Shown here: piece by piece, positions 9,315 through 17,301 of the stretch | Layout of the letters: each line of letters opens with the position of its first letter | Position numbering within the stretch: position 1 is the stretch's first letter | NCBI GenBank assembly: GCA_903869675.1 | Contig: CAIQAB010000029.1 | Location: forward strand, 32,978-96,977 | Length of the DNA: 64,000 bases | Reading direction: 5' to 3' | Origin: an uncultured Verrucomicrobiota bacterium | GTDB taxonomy: Bacteria > Verrucomicrobiota > Verrucomicrobiia > Opitutales > Opitutaceae | The notes under the pieces: model-generated | What the model saw: only the letters and a program-made list of their open reading frames with translations | Told to the model about the DNA's origin: nothing | Databases searched by the model: none | Translations under genes and position numbers: made by a program

Positions 9315-9489
9315 GAAGAGGAAGATAACTTTGAATGGGGGTGATTGGTAAAATTTACTGAAACACCTTTTTAAATATAACTAAGCATCAGGGTTCCGCG
9401 CGAGGGCATTTTGTTTTTTCTCGGCTTGGCATCCACCTTGCCCGTTGAACCCCGTTTGCCTGCATATTGTGCTCTAGCAGACTCCCCCT
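9315..9489. promoter_or_regulatory. Divergent promoter region of the sphingolipid-type cluster
   Basis: This 175-base gap separates the minus-strand megasynthase operon from the plus-strand reductase operon. It is much more AT-rich than its surroundings; on the minus strand it contains 'TTAGTTATATTTAAAAAGG' about 50 bases before the megasynthase ATG. I could not fix -35/-10 pairs with good spacing on either strand, so only the region as a whole is marked as a likely shared control region. Confidence 0.4.
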
Positions 9490-10320
9490 ATGTCCCCCCG
9501 CGATCAACACGTTCTCATCACCGGCGGTTCCAGCGGCATCGGGCTCGCCCTCGCACGCCAATGCGCCGCCAAAGGCGCCCGCCTCAGCCTCCTCGCCCGC
9601 GACCCCACTCGGCTCGCCGCCGCCCGCGCAGAAATTCTATCCGCCCACCCTGGCGCCTCGGTCTTAACCAGCTCGGTCGACGTCACCCTCGCCAGCGAGT
9701 TGACCGCCGCTCTCGCCGCCGCCGAACAAACCCACGGCCCGGTCGATATTCTGATCGCGTCCGCTGGCATCGCCCGCCCCGGCTATTTCGAGGAAGTTCC
9801 TGTCTCGGTTTTTGAACACACCATGGCGGTCAATTATTTCGGGACTCTTTATGCGCTTAAGTCCCTCGTTCCCGCCATGCGCGCCCGCCGCCACGGCGCC
9901 GTCGTCCTCATCTCCTCAGGCGCAGGTCTTCACGGCTTCTTTGGCTACACTCCCTATTCGCCCACTAAATTCGCCCTCCGCGGCCTCGCCGAGGCCCTTC
10001 GCGCCGAACTCAAGGACTCCGGCGTCGGCATCACCATCGTGTATCCGCCAGATACGGATACCCCGCAACTCGCCGAGGAAAACCTCACCAAACCCGTCGA
10101 AACCAAAGCCATCACCGCCGGCGGCGGACTCTGGAGCGCCGATGCCGTCGCATCCTGCACCCTCGCCGGCCTCGCCCGCGGTCGCTTTTCAATAACCCCG
10201 GGCTGGCAAATTACCTCTCTCGCTTGGCTTCATAGCATCCTCGCCCCCGTCCTCTACTGGAGCTTCGACCGCACCGCTCGCCAAGCCCGCGCCCGCAAAG
10301 CCAAAGTCCCTAAGCAATGA
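9490..10320 (+). CDS. SDR reductase resembling eukaryotic 3-ketodihydrosphingosine reductase (KDSR)
   Basis: This 276-residue short-chain dehydrogenase has the cofactor motif 'TGGSSGIG' (11-18), with Ser143, Tyr156 and Lys160 as catalytic residues ('YSPTK'). Beyond the general SDR pattern it carries features I associate with KDSR/FVT1/Tsc10. These are 'YPPDTDTPQLAEEN' (185-198), 'GLAEALRAELK' and a hydrophobic C-terminal stretch at about 241-257 that may anchor it to the membrane. The expected reaction is NADPH-dependent reduction of 3-ketosphinganine to sphinganine. It is divergent from the megasynthase and overlaps the next gene by ATGA. Because the megasynthase lacks a ketoreductase, it could alternatively serve that enzyme in trans. 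Confidence 0.85.
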   Translation: MSPRDQHVLITGGSSGIGLALARQCAAKGARLSLLARDPTRLAAARAEILSAHPGASVLTSSVDVTLASELTAALAAAEQTHGPVDILIASAGIARPGYFEEVPVSVFEHTMAVNYFGTLYALKSLVPAMRARRHGAVVLISSGAGLHGFFGYTPYSPTKFALRGLAEALRAELKDSGVGITIVYPPDTDTPQLAEENLTKPVETKAITAGGGLWSADAVASCTLAGLARGRFSITPGWQITSLAWLHSILAPVLYWSFDRTARQARARKAKVPKQ

Positions 10321-11045
10321 ACCTCGATGCCTACGCCGGGGTAGCCCTCCCCGCCGCTGCCTTCGCACTGCTTGCCATAGCCGCCCTTGGCCCGGCCCGG
10401 ATCCACGGCCGCGTCACCCGCGAAGGCGGGACCATCTTCCTAGGCGAACGCGTCATGCAGCAGGCCTACTGCTGGATCGATCTGTGGGCCTGCGGGTGCG
10501 TCAGGCTAGGTATGCGCGCCGATACCATCACCTGGCTCTCCGTCGTTCTCGGCCTTTTCGCCGGGGTGCTCGCCGCCTTCGGCCAGCTTGGCTTTTCCGC
10601 TTGGGCCCTCGCGCTCAGCGGACTCTGCGACGGCCTCGACGGCGCCGTCGCCCGCCGCACCGGCACCGCCAGTCGCGCCGGCGCCGTGCTCGATTCCGCC
10701 CTCGATCGTTACGTGGAGTTTTTTTTCTGCGCAGGCATCCTTGTGCTCTTCGCCGGGCAAACCACGGCCCAGCTTCTCGTGCTAATCGCCCTGTTCGGCG
10801 GCTTCATGGTCACCTACTCCACCGCCAAAGCCGAGGCCCTCGGCATCCAGCCTCCGCGCGGGTGGATGAAACGTCCCGAACGCCTCGTCTGGCTGATCGG
10901 CGGCGCCAACCTCTCCTCCGTGTCCGCTCCCTCCCTGATGCCTCTGCTCGCCGCCCTCGGCGTCATCGCCCTTTTCGCCCACCTCTCCGCCGCGCTCCGC
11001 CTCCGGGCGCTGGTCGCCGCCAGTGCGAAGAGCAAGACCCGGTGA
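10317..11045 (+). CDS. CDP-alcohol phosphatidyltransferase (candidate phosphatidylinositol or PI-phosphate synthase)
   Basis: This 242-residue membrane protein has the full family motif DG-x2-AR-x8-G-x3-D-x3-D: Asp108, Gly109, Ala112, Arg113, Gly122, Asp126 and Asp130, with several helices on either side. These enzymes move a phosphatidyl group from CDP-diacylglycerol to an alcohol. It starts inside the stop of the KDSR-like gene (ATGA) and faces an inositol-3-phosphate synthase gene across only 26 bases. The context therefore favours inositol or inositol 3-phosphate as the acceptor. Other acceptors such as glycerol phosphate or serine cannot be excluded from sequence. Confidence 0.85.
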   Translation: MNLDAYAGVALPAAAFALLAIAALGPARIHGRVTREGGTIFLGERVMQQAYCWIDLWACGCVRLGMRADTITWLSVVLGLFAGVLAAFGQLGFSAWALALSGLCDGLDGAVARRTGTASRAGAVLDSALDRYVEFFFCAGILVLFAGQTTAQLLVLIALFGGFMVTYSTAKAEALGIQPPRGWMKRPERLVWLIGGANLSSVSAPSLMPLLAALGVIALFAHLSAALRLRALVAASAKSKTR

Positions 11046-11071
11046 CCTTGTCGGAGGTTCTGAAGTGCGCC

Positions 11072-12322
11072 TCAGAGCCAACTGCGTAATTTATTTTCGA
11101 TAATCTCAATCTGTAGACTGAAATCGTTGATGACCGCCTCGCCCGGCCGCCCCGCCGGGCTCTTGAAATATCCCCCCAGCCAAGACTGGATGCCCGTCTC
11201 GCCCTTGCGCGCCGCCAGATCCATCAAAAGGGCCAGATCCAGCACCAGGGGCGCGGCCAGAATGGAATCCCGGCATTGGAAATTGATCTTTATCTCCATC
11301 GCATAACCCAGCCAGCCGAAGAGCTGTATCGAATCCCACGACTCCTTGTTATCCCCCTTGGGCGGGAAGTAGTTGATATGAATCTGGTGAACCAGATCCT
11401 TATACAAAACCGGCTGTTCCTTCGCGTCGAGGATGTCCTCCAACACGCCGCCCTTCGAGATTTCCTTCGCGCGAAAATTCTCCGGCACATCGAGCACGAA
11501 GCCGTCGCGATTCCCCAATATATTCGTGCTGAACCAGCCGTTCACCCCGAGCAAACGCTTCGCCAGACCGCCTGCCACCACCGTTTTTAACAAGGTTTGA
11601 CCACTCTTTAAATCCGACCCAGCGAAAGGCACGCCGCGCGCCACCGCCCGCGCCTGTAAGGCCGGCACCTCCAACAACACATTCGGCGTGCAATTGACCA
11701 CCGGATAGCCCGCCTCGAACGCCGCCCAGGCATAAATCTGTGATGGCGAAATCTCCGGATCATTCGCCTTCAATCCCGCGATAAACGCCGCCTCGTCCGC
11801 ATGACACGGCGCCAAAGGACGCCAGGCCTCCGTCGAAAGCGTCAACAACACCACCCCGCTCGCGCATCCCTCTCTGGCGAAAAAATCCCGGAAGACGCGC
11901 GTCATCGCCTCGGCCTGGGCATATTTGTTCGTCTCCGGCAAAGTCTGCATCGTCTCCAAGGTGCGCACATAGATCGCGTCGTGAACGCCCGGCCCGGCCT
12001 TGACCGTCGCCAGATAGTCCGCGACCAAGGCCAGATCCTCCGCGCTCAAAACCCCCGCCGTCCGCGCGGCATCCAAAGCATTGTTCTCGATCAAGTCCAC
12101 CCCGCCAAACACCACCCGTTGCAGATCCCCGAACCCGAAGGCATCTACTACCCGCCTCCGCTCACCATTGGCATTTGTAATCCATCCCGTCTGGGTGAAA
12201 GCCCCGATCGGTTCGCGCAGCCCCCGGCGGCTAAACTCCACACCCGCCATCAAAGTAGTGGCGACTGCGCCCATCCCGACCGTGAATAAACCCAAACGAC
12301 CGGAACCAGAAGGTGTATGCAT
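11072..12322 (-). CDS. ino1: Inositol-3-phosphate synthase
   Basis: The protein is about 416 residues from the chosen ATG; an in-frame TTG 39 bases upstream is less likely. It has an N-terminal NAD-binding segment 'VGMGAVATTLMAG'. Downstream are family landmarks: 'NCTPN', 'AGSDLKSGQT', 'NILGNRDG', 'FRAKEISKGGVLEDIL' and a C-terminal alpha/beta dimerisation part with 'GWLGYAMEIKINFQCRDS'. It converts glucose 6-phosphate to 1L-myo-inositol 1-phosphate (inositol 3-phosphate) using NAD as internal cofactor. It would supply the headgroup to the neighbouring CDP-alcohol transferase. The order matches known inositol-lipid loci in Bacteroidetes, where a MIPS gene sits with a CDP-alcohol transferase gene. 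The assignment is firm. Confidence 0.93.
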   Translation of the reverse strand: MHTPSGSGRLGLFTVGMGAVATTLMAGVEFSRRGLREPIGAFTQTGWITNANGERRRVVDAFGFGDLQRVVFGGVDLIENNALDAARTAGVLSAEDLALVADYLATVKAGPGVHDAIYVRTLETMQTLPETNKYAQAEAMTRVFRDFFAREGCASGVVLLTLSTEAWRPLAPCHADEAAFIAGLKANDPEISPSQIYAWAAFEAGYPVVNCTPNVLLEVPALQARAVARGVPFAGSDLKSGQTLLKTVVAGGLAKRLLGVNGWFSTNILGNRDGFVLDVPENFRAKEISKGGVLEDILDAKEQPVLYKDLVHQIHINYFPPKGDNKESWDSIQLFGWLGYAMEIKINFQCRDSILAAPLVLDLALLMDLAARKGETGIQSWLGGYFKSPAGRPGEAVINDFSLQIEIIENKLRSWL

Positions 12323-12393
12323 TAGGTTAACCAACGAAACCGTGCCAGAACGCCAAGCCAAGAAATAGCTTCCCCCCGATCGCAGCCCTGCGG

Positions 12394-13032
12394 ATGGTCC
12401 CCTTGATGACGGGTCAACTCTCTCACTCCCTCGCCAACCTGCGCCGTCAATTCCGTCTTCTCCGCCGCCACCTCCGTTATGGACCGCCCGGCTGGCCGAT
12501 TTCCGATAAATCCGCCTACGCCGCCGCCTTGGCCACCCTCTTCCGCGGCGTCAACCAACACCTCCTCACGCTCGGCGGAGACTACTGGATCGTCTACGGC
12601 ACCCTTTTGGGATGGCACCGCGAAGGCAGGATCCTTCCTCACGATTACGACGTGGATTTCGGCGCGCCCGTGGCTCGTTACCGGGAGATATTAAACTCCG
12701 CGCACCTCCTGCCGGAAGGGTTTACCCTGCATGATACCTCCCACCGCCATCACGGCCCGAAACTCTACATAGAATATCACGGATGGGAGGCCGACATCTA
12801 TTTCTACACCGAGAAGGACGACCACCTCCGGTCCACCGAAAAAAGCCTGAACCCCGGCGATACCATCCCGTTCCCACGCGAGTATTTTTACCCCCCAACC
12901 CCCGCCCGTTTGCTTGGCCAGCCTACCTTCGTGCCCGCGCAACCAGTCGCCTACCTCGAACACATCTATCGCTACCTCGGACCCGACGCCATCCGCGATC
13001 CCGTCACGCGTTACTTCCGGCCCCGCGCCTAG
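12394..13032 (+). CDS. LicD/FKRP-like nucleotidyltransferase-fold protein
   Basis: This 212-residue protein carries the LicD/fukutin-related signature: 'YGTLLGWHREGRILPHDYD' at about 68-86, with Asp84, Asp86 and Asp88 as the likely metal-binding acidic cluster. Such proteins transfer phosphocholine, phosphoglycerol, ribitol phosphate or similar groups onto glycans or lipids. It is divergent from the inositol-phosphate synthase gene with 71 bases between starts, so a head-group decorating role is possible. Another ATG lies at 12406. No signal peptide is visible, so it is probably cytoplasmic. Confidence 0.75.
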   Translation: MVPLMTGQLSHSLANLRRQFRLLRRHLRYGPPGWPISDKSAYAAALATLFRGVNQHLLTLGGDYWIVYGTLLGWHREGRILPHDYDVDFGAPVARYREILNSAHLLPEGFTLHDTSHRHHGPKLYIEYHGWEADIYFYTEKDDHLRSTEKSLNPGDTIPFPREYFYPPTPARLLGQPTFVPAQPVAYLEHIYRYLGPDAIRDPVTRYFRPRA

Positions 13033-13537
13033 TTCCATCTGGTTAACGCGAATCGACCACCACGCGGTTGATCTCGGCATACATGGTATACTCCAACCCC
13101 AATATCCGGTCCGGATTTTTTCCGTGTTCCGCAACCTTTCCGGCTGATTTCCACTATAATCAAAGGGAATCCAAAGTGTTTACGAGCCAAACAAACCGGG
13201 GGCGAGTTCGGCCGGATAAGATTGTTGGTCAACATGAAGTGAAATGGCATTTGTAGAACGGCGTTACCGGGGGGAATTTTTTGTATTTCTCGAGCCGGCC
13301 CTTAGGCTCTACCCCGATCCCGCAGCCAAGGTTATGGCTACCCCGCCGGATTTTTTGGTAACGGCGTCCAAACCGGCCGGCAAACCTCCGCCCACTTTAC
13401 GGTCGACCACGAAGTCGATCCCGCCCCGCAAACGGTGCCTGCCTTGGAGCGAGGCGCGACCACCGGGCCCCGTTTCCAGGTGCGTGACAAAAAACTCCCC
13501 TGGCGCGCCAAAAATCCGACGCCCGCCGGTCGTTTAC
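13033..13537. other. Gene-poor stretch with one degraded coding-like frame
   Basis: No convincing complete gene lies here. Composition at about 13080-13260 is less GC-rich than the neighbourhood. On the minus strand 13309-13533 is an open frame of 74 sense codons without ATG or GTG near its beginning. Its C-terminal half looks protein-like ('GGIDFVVDRKVGGGL', 'VTKKSGGVAITLAAG') but I cannot assign it to a family. It begins right after the tmRNA terminator and may be the tail of a lost gene. Confidence 0.4.
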
Positions 13538-13573
13538 GAAAAAGCCGCGCGAACCCGAAGAGGTCCGCGCGGC
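13538..13573 (-). terminator. Rho-independent terminator of tmRNA
   Basis: Read on the minus strand, a 12-base-pair stem (13544-13555 with 13562-13573, one G-U pair) closes a six-base TCTTCG loop and is followed by five Ts. It starts 15 bases beyond the tmRNA CCA end. Confidence 0.9.
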
Positions 13574-13587
13574 AATTGCCGCTCAAG

Positions 13588-13943
13588 TGGTGGAGGTGGC
13601 GGGAGTTGAACCCGCGTGCCCCTGGCCTTCGCGTATGGCGTCTACCCTTATAGTGCCGTTTTAAATTCGCCGGCGTCTCGCGACTGCACGCGCAAGGACG
13701 CAAACTAACCCCCGGATCGAAGATACGGCGCCCACACCGCGGGTGGCTCTGGGCGCTATGTCCACTGTCGTCGATCACGTCAGCTAGTGGACGTCACTGG
13801 GCGATCGTCACAGCACTTAGGCTGCGAGGGGCATTTCTTCGAAGGTGCCGTTTATTTTTGTTTGCAGGAGTTTATAACGCGAGACCTACACTCGCGAAGG
13901 GCAGCCAAACACTCCAACCAAGGGTCGAATCCAGAACACCCCC
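13588..13943 (-). ncRNA. ssrA: tmRNA
   Basis: The RNA is about 356 bases on the minus strand. The 5' end starts GGGGGTG followed by the conserved TTCTGGATTCGAC-type sequence. The 3' end is GGTTCAACTCCCGCC, then CACCTCC and ACCA; the first and last seven bases pair as a tRNA-like acceptor stem with one G-U. The proteolysis tag reading frame ends at a TAA at 13817-13819 and encodes GTFEEMPLAA as its C-terminus, with the hydrophobic LAA ending seen in most tags. The usual GCA resume codon upstream (GCAAAC) is not in frame with this ending, so the first tag residue is uncertain. It rescues stalled ribosomes and tags their products. Confidence 0.93.
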
Positions 13944-14074
13944 GAAAGTTTTGGCCTTCGGCGATCTTCCGAGACCGGGCTTGAGCCCGATCGTGCCGGT
14001 GATCTGAAAGAACGAGCGGTCATACTCGCCGCTCTCTGCCCCGATTGCAAGCGCCGCGCTGAGTGCGTTCGCGT

Positions 14075-14491
14075 TTACCCGCCCGCCCGGCCCAAGGCCA
14101 CCCATTCGGCTACGATGGGGCCGTCCGCCGCCGGCATCTCCAGCCCTCCGATCTCCGCCCGCGTCACCCACCGCAAGGCCTCGTGCTCCCGCGCCACCGG
14201 CTCCGCCCCTGGCGCCAGCCGCGCCAGAAAAGGCGTCAACCGCACCGTCACCGCCGCGTAGGCGTGCGTCACCGCCCCCAGCCGCTCGCCCGGCGTCGCC
14301 TCGCAACCGAGCTCCTCGCGGATCTCGCGGACCAACGCCGCCGCCGCGTCCTCGCCCGGCTCCACCTTGCCACCGGGAAACTCCCAAAGCCCGCCGAGGT
14401 GCTTGTGCGCCGGCCGGCGCGCGACCAGCAGACGCCCGGCGGCGTCCTCGATCAATGCGCACACCACCTCGACCACGGGTCTTGATTCCAT
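14075..14491 (-). CDS. mutT: MutT-type Nudix hydrolase
   Basis: This 138-residue protein is one Nudix domain with an intact box, G-x5-E-x7-REIREELG, at about residues 38-60 ('GKVEPGEDAAAALVREIREE'). The N-terminal 'VALIED/LVARRP' type strand pattern and the 'LGGLWEFPGGK' lead-in are those of MutT/8-oxo-dGTP diphosphatases that clean oxidised nucleotides. I chose the ATG; an in-frame TTG lies 12 bases upstream. It lies directly upstream of tmRNA on the same strand. Exact substrate within the family is not proven. Confidence 0.85.
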   Translation of the reverse strand: MESRPVVEVVCALIEDAAGRLLVARRPAHKHLGGLWEFPGGKVEPGEDAAAALVREIREELGCEATPGERLGAVTHAYAAVTVRLTPFLARLAPGAEPVAREHEALRWVTRAEIGGLEMPAADGPIVAEWVALGRAGG

Positions 14492-14586
14492 GGAGCTACT
14501 CAACTATCAATTTCTCTGCCGACAAGGCTCTACCCCGCCGCCCCTTTAATACGGTAGGTTCCTCGCTGGCATTTTCGTCCCGCCCC

Positions 14587-14916
14587 ATGCCCCCTCGTCG
14601 CAAGACCTCCCGCCTCCCATCCTCCGCGACTTTGTTGCGGCCTTGGTTGATCGCCGCAGGCACAGGCTTGGTGCTCGGCGGTCTGCTTCTATTTCTCGAC
14701 TCCGGCGAATCCACCAGCCCGTTTTTCAACTTCGGCTCGAGTGAAAACGCGCCCGAACCCTTCGAGCCAAACGAAGCGATGATCACGCGCATCGAAACCG
14801 GGTTTCGCGACAATTTCTCCCGCCACGCCGCCGCCGGCCTCACGCAAGAGCAGAACCCCGGCCTCACTCCCCCGCCAGCTTCCGCCAAGGGAGAAACGCC
14901 AGAATCCATGCGCTAA
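14587..14916 (+). CDS. Small membrane-anchored hypothetical protein
   Basis: This is a 109-residue reading frame. Its N-terminus is rich in arginine and lysine and is followed by one membrane helix ('LIAAGTGLVLGGLLLFL', about 22-38). The C-terminal tail is polar and proline-rich. I do not recognise the family. I chose the ATG in front of the basic segment because an in-frame upstream extension overlaps the divergent Nudix gene and looks non-coding. Topology suggests a short cytoplasmic N-terminus and periplasmic tail. Confidence 0.5.
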   Translation: MPPRRKTSRLPSSATLLRPWLIAAGTGLVLGGLLLFLDSGESTSPFFNFGSSENAPEPFEPNEAMITRIETGFRDNFSRHAAAGLTQEQNPGLTPPPASAKGETPESMR

Positions 14917-15189
14917 AGACACGCCGCAGCATTGAAACAGGATGCAACACCGCATACGCCACCATCGAGAGGTCACCGTCGATGGTCTGATGCGCAAAGG
15001 CCGGCGCGCGAATCGGTGATCGATCCGACGATGACGCCGCCTGGTCTGGCATAGTTAAGTTTTTCAGGCCTGCGCGATCAACCTCCCAAAATCAACGGCA
15101 CCGGCATCACCAGCGCGGCGCATAATGGCCAGCGCAGGCCGCTAACGAGGCGCATTTAGTCTTCTCCCCGGCGCGCCGCCCGCCAGCCT

Positions 15190-16446
15190 GTGGACGTGTC
15201 CGAGACCCTTCGCATTCTCATCGTCGGCGGCGGCGCGGCCGGTTTTTTTGCCGCCATCCACGCCGCCGAAACCTCCCTCGGCGCGCACGTGTGCCTTTAC
15301 GAAGCCACCGCGCACCCTCTCGCCAAGGTCCGCATCTCCGGCGGCGGACGCTGCAATGTCACCCACGCCTGCCCCGAACCCCGCGAACTGGTGAAACGCT
15401 ACCCGCGCGGAGGTCGCGAACTGCTCGGCCCCTTCACCCGTTTCGGCCCTCGCGACACCATCGCATGGTTCGAGGCCCGCGGCGTCACCCTCAAAACCGA
15501 GGCCGACGGGCGCATGTTTCCGGAGACCGACGACTCCGCCACCATCATCGCCGCCCTCCGCACCGCCGCCGACCGCGCCGGCGTGCGACTCTTCACCAGC
15601 ATGGGCGTGCGCAGCCTCGCCCGCGGCCCAGGTGGCGCCGGCTTTGACGTCACCTTCACCGATGATTCCGCCGCCACCTTCGACCGCGTTCTCCTTGCCA
15701 CCGGTGGCAACAAGGGCTCCGCCGGCCTGGCCATCGCCGCCGCCCTCGGGCACGCCATCGAGCCGCCTGTCCCGTCGCTGTTCACCTTCCACATCGCCGA
15801 CCCTCGGCTCGTCGGCCTCGAGGGCGTCTCGGTTCCCGACGCCGCCGTCAACGTGATCGGCGCCAAACTCGCCGAGCGAGGCCCGCTGCTGGTCACCCAT
15901 TGGGGGTTGAGCGGACCGGCCATCCTAAAGCTCTCCGCCTGGGGTGCGCGCGAACTCGCCGCCCGTGATTACCGTTTCCCCTTGGTCGTGTCTTGGACTG
16001 GCGAGACCCTCGCCAAAACCACTGAGACGCTCACCGCCTGGCGCCTCGCCAACCCTCGCAAGCAGATCACCACGCTAAACCCCTTCGCGCTCCCTTCCCG
16101 CCTCTGGGAACGCCTCGTCGCCGCCGTGCCTGGCCTCGCCCCCGACGCCCAATGGGCCGGCGTATCCAAGGAAAACCTCCAGCGCCTCTCCGACCGCATC
16201 GCCGCGTCGGAATTCGCAGTCGAGGGCAAGAGTCTGAACAAGGAGGAGTTCGTGACCTGCGGAGGCATCCGCCTGCGCGAAGTGGACTTCAAAACCATGG
16301 AGAGTCGGCTCGTGCCCGGCCTCCACTTCGCCGGGGAGATGCTCGATATCGATGGCGTCACCGGCGGCTTCAATTTCCAAGCCGCCTGGACCACCGGTTG
16401 GACCGCCGGCCGCGCTCTGGCCGCAGCTTCCATCCAGACCAGTTAA
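15190..16446 (+). CDS. HI0933-like FAD-dependent oxidoreductase (BaiN/RdsA family)
   Basis: This 418-residue flavoprotein has an N-terminal dinucleotide-binding motif 'ILIVGGGAAGFFAA' and the family hallmark 'KVRISGGGRCNVTH' at about 46-59. It also has an internal 'VLLATGGNKGSAG' and a C-terminal 'HFAGEMLDIDGVTGGFNFQ' that closes the FAD site. This matches the HI0933 family, whose members include BaiN-type bile-acid enzymes, though most have unknown substrates. The start is GTG; a second in-frame GTG lies two codons on. The gene is followed after 45 bases by a solute-binding protein gene, possibly in the same transcript. Confidence 0.88.
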   Translation: MDVSETLRILIVGGGAAGFFAAIHAAETSLGAHVCLYEATAHPLAKVRISGGGRCNVTHACPEPRELVKRYPRGGRELLGPFTRFGPRDTIAWFEARGVTLKTEADGRMFPETDDSATIIAALRTAADRAGVRLFTSMGVRSLARGPGGAGFDVTFTDDSAATFDRVLLATGGNKGSAGLAIAAALGHAIEPPVPSLFTFHIADPRLVGLEGVSVPDAAVNVIGAKLAERGPLLVTHWGLSGPAILKLSAWGARELAARDYRFPLVVSWTGETLAKTTETLTAWRLANPRKQITTLNPFALPSRLWERLVAAVPGLAPDAQWAGVSKENLQRLSDRIAASEFAVEGKSLNKEEFVTCGGIRLREVDFKTMESRLVPGLHFAGEMLDIDGVTGGFNFQAAWTTGWTAGRALAAASIQTS

Positions 16447-16491
16447 ACACCCGCGCTCGCCGATGTGCCCTTTCCTCTTTCCATCGTCCCC

Positions 16492-17292
16492 GTGAACTTC
16501 TTCCGCCTGCTTGCCATCACCGCCGCCGCGCTGCTCGCCGCCTGCGCCCCGCGCCAAGCCCCAGCCGGCCCCGCCACACCCCCAGCCCGCAGGGTAATCT
16601 TCGCGGTCGAGAATGGTTACGTTCCCTTCAACTTCATCCGCACCGACACCCGCGCCGCCGAGGGCTGGGACTACGAGATCGCCACCGAACTTGGCCGGCG
16701 GCTCAGTTTCACCCCTTCCTTCCGTGAAATCGCTTGGGATTCCATGATCCAAGGAGTTGCCACTGGCCAGTTCGACCTCGCCGGCAACGGTATCACCATC
16801 ACCCCGGAACGCGCCCGCGTGGTTGATTTTTCCTCTCCCTACATGCGAGTGAATCAGCGCCTGTTGGTCCGCCGCGATGAGACGCGTTTCGACACGCTTG
16901 AATCCTTTGCTGCCACCCCCGCTGCCCGCATCGGCGCGCAGAAGGGCAACACCAACTACACCAAGGCGGAAAAACTCGTCGGCCCCACCCGGGTTGTCGC
17001 CTTTGACGGTTTCGGCGAGCTCATCCAGGCCCTGCTCAATTCCGATCTCGACGCCGTGCTAATCGACGACGTCGGCGGCCAAGGCTACGTGGGCGTCAAT
17101 CGTGAGAAACTCAAGCTGCTCACCGGCGGCCTTGATGGACAGGATCTCGGCTTCATATTTCCGAAAAACTCCCCGCTCCGGGCCGAAGTGGACCGCGCCC
17201 TCGCCGCGATGCGCGCAGACGGGACCCTCGAACGCATCAACGGCAAGTGGTTCGCCCCCGACTTCATGCCGGCCGGCGCACCGGCTTACTGA
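16492..17292 (+). CDS. ABC transporter amino-acid-binding lipoprotein
   Basis: About 266 residues from the GTG chosen because it puts a clean lipoprotein signal first ('LLAITAAALLAACAP', lipobox LAAC). A slightly earlier in-frame GTG at 16465 is possible. The mature part is a family-3 solute-binding protein: 'GWDYEIATELGRRL', 'AGNGITITPERARVVDFSSPY' split over the two lobes, and 'IGAQKGNTN'. These proteins bind polar amino acids outside the inner membrane. The permease and ATPase genes follow in order, so the three form one uptake system. Confidence 0.9.
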   Translation: MNFFRLLAITAAALLAACAPRQAPAGPATPPARRVIFAVENGYVPFNFIRTDTRAAEGWDYEIATELGRRLSFTPSFREIAWDSMIQGVATGQFDLAGNGITITPERARVVDFSSPYMRVNQRLLVRRDETRFDTLESFAATPAARIGAQKGNTNYTKAEKLVGPTRVVAFDGFGELIQALLNSDLDAVLIDDVGGQGYVGVNREKLKLLTGGLDGQDLGFIFPKNSPLRAEVDRALAAMRADGTLERINGKWFAPDFMPAGAPAY

Positions 17293-17301
17293 CCCGCCCC
17301 G

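Noticed and set aside
13976..13989. Perfect palindrome CGGGCTTGAGCCCG as a terminator of the Nudix gene
   Set aside because: There is no loop space and no T run; it is probably incidental.
14864..15052. 62-codon minus-strand frame downstream of the small membrane protein
   Set aside because: It overlaps the end of the plus-strand gene and has no recognisable motif; evidence is too thin to annotate.
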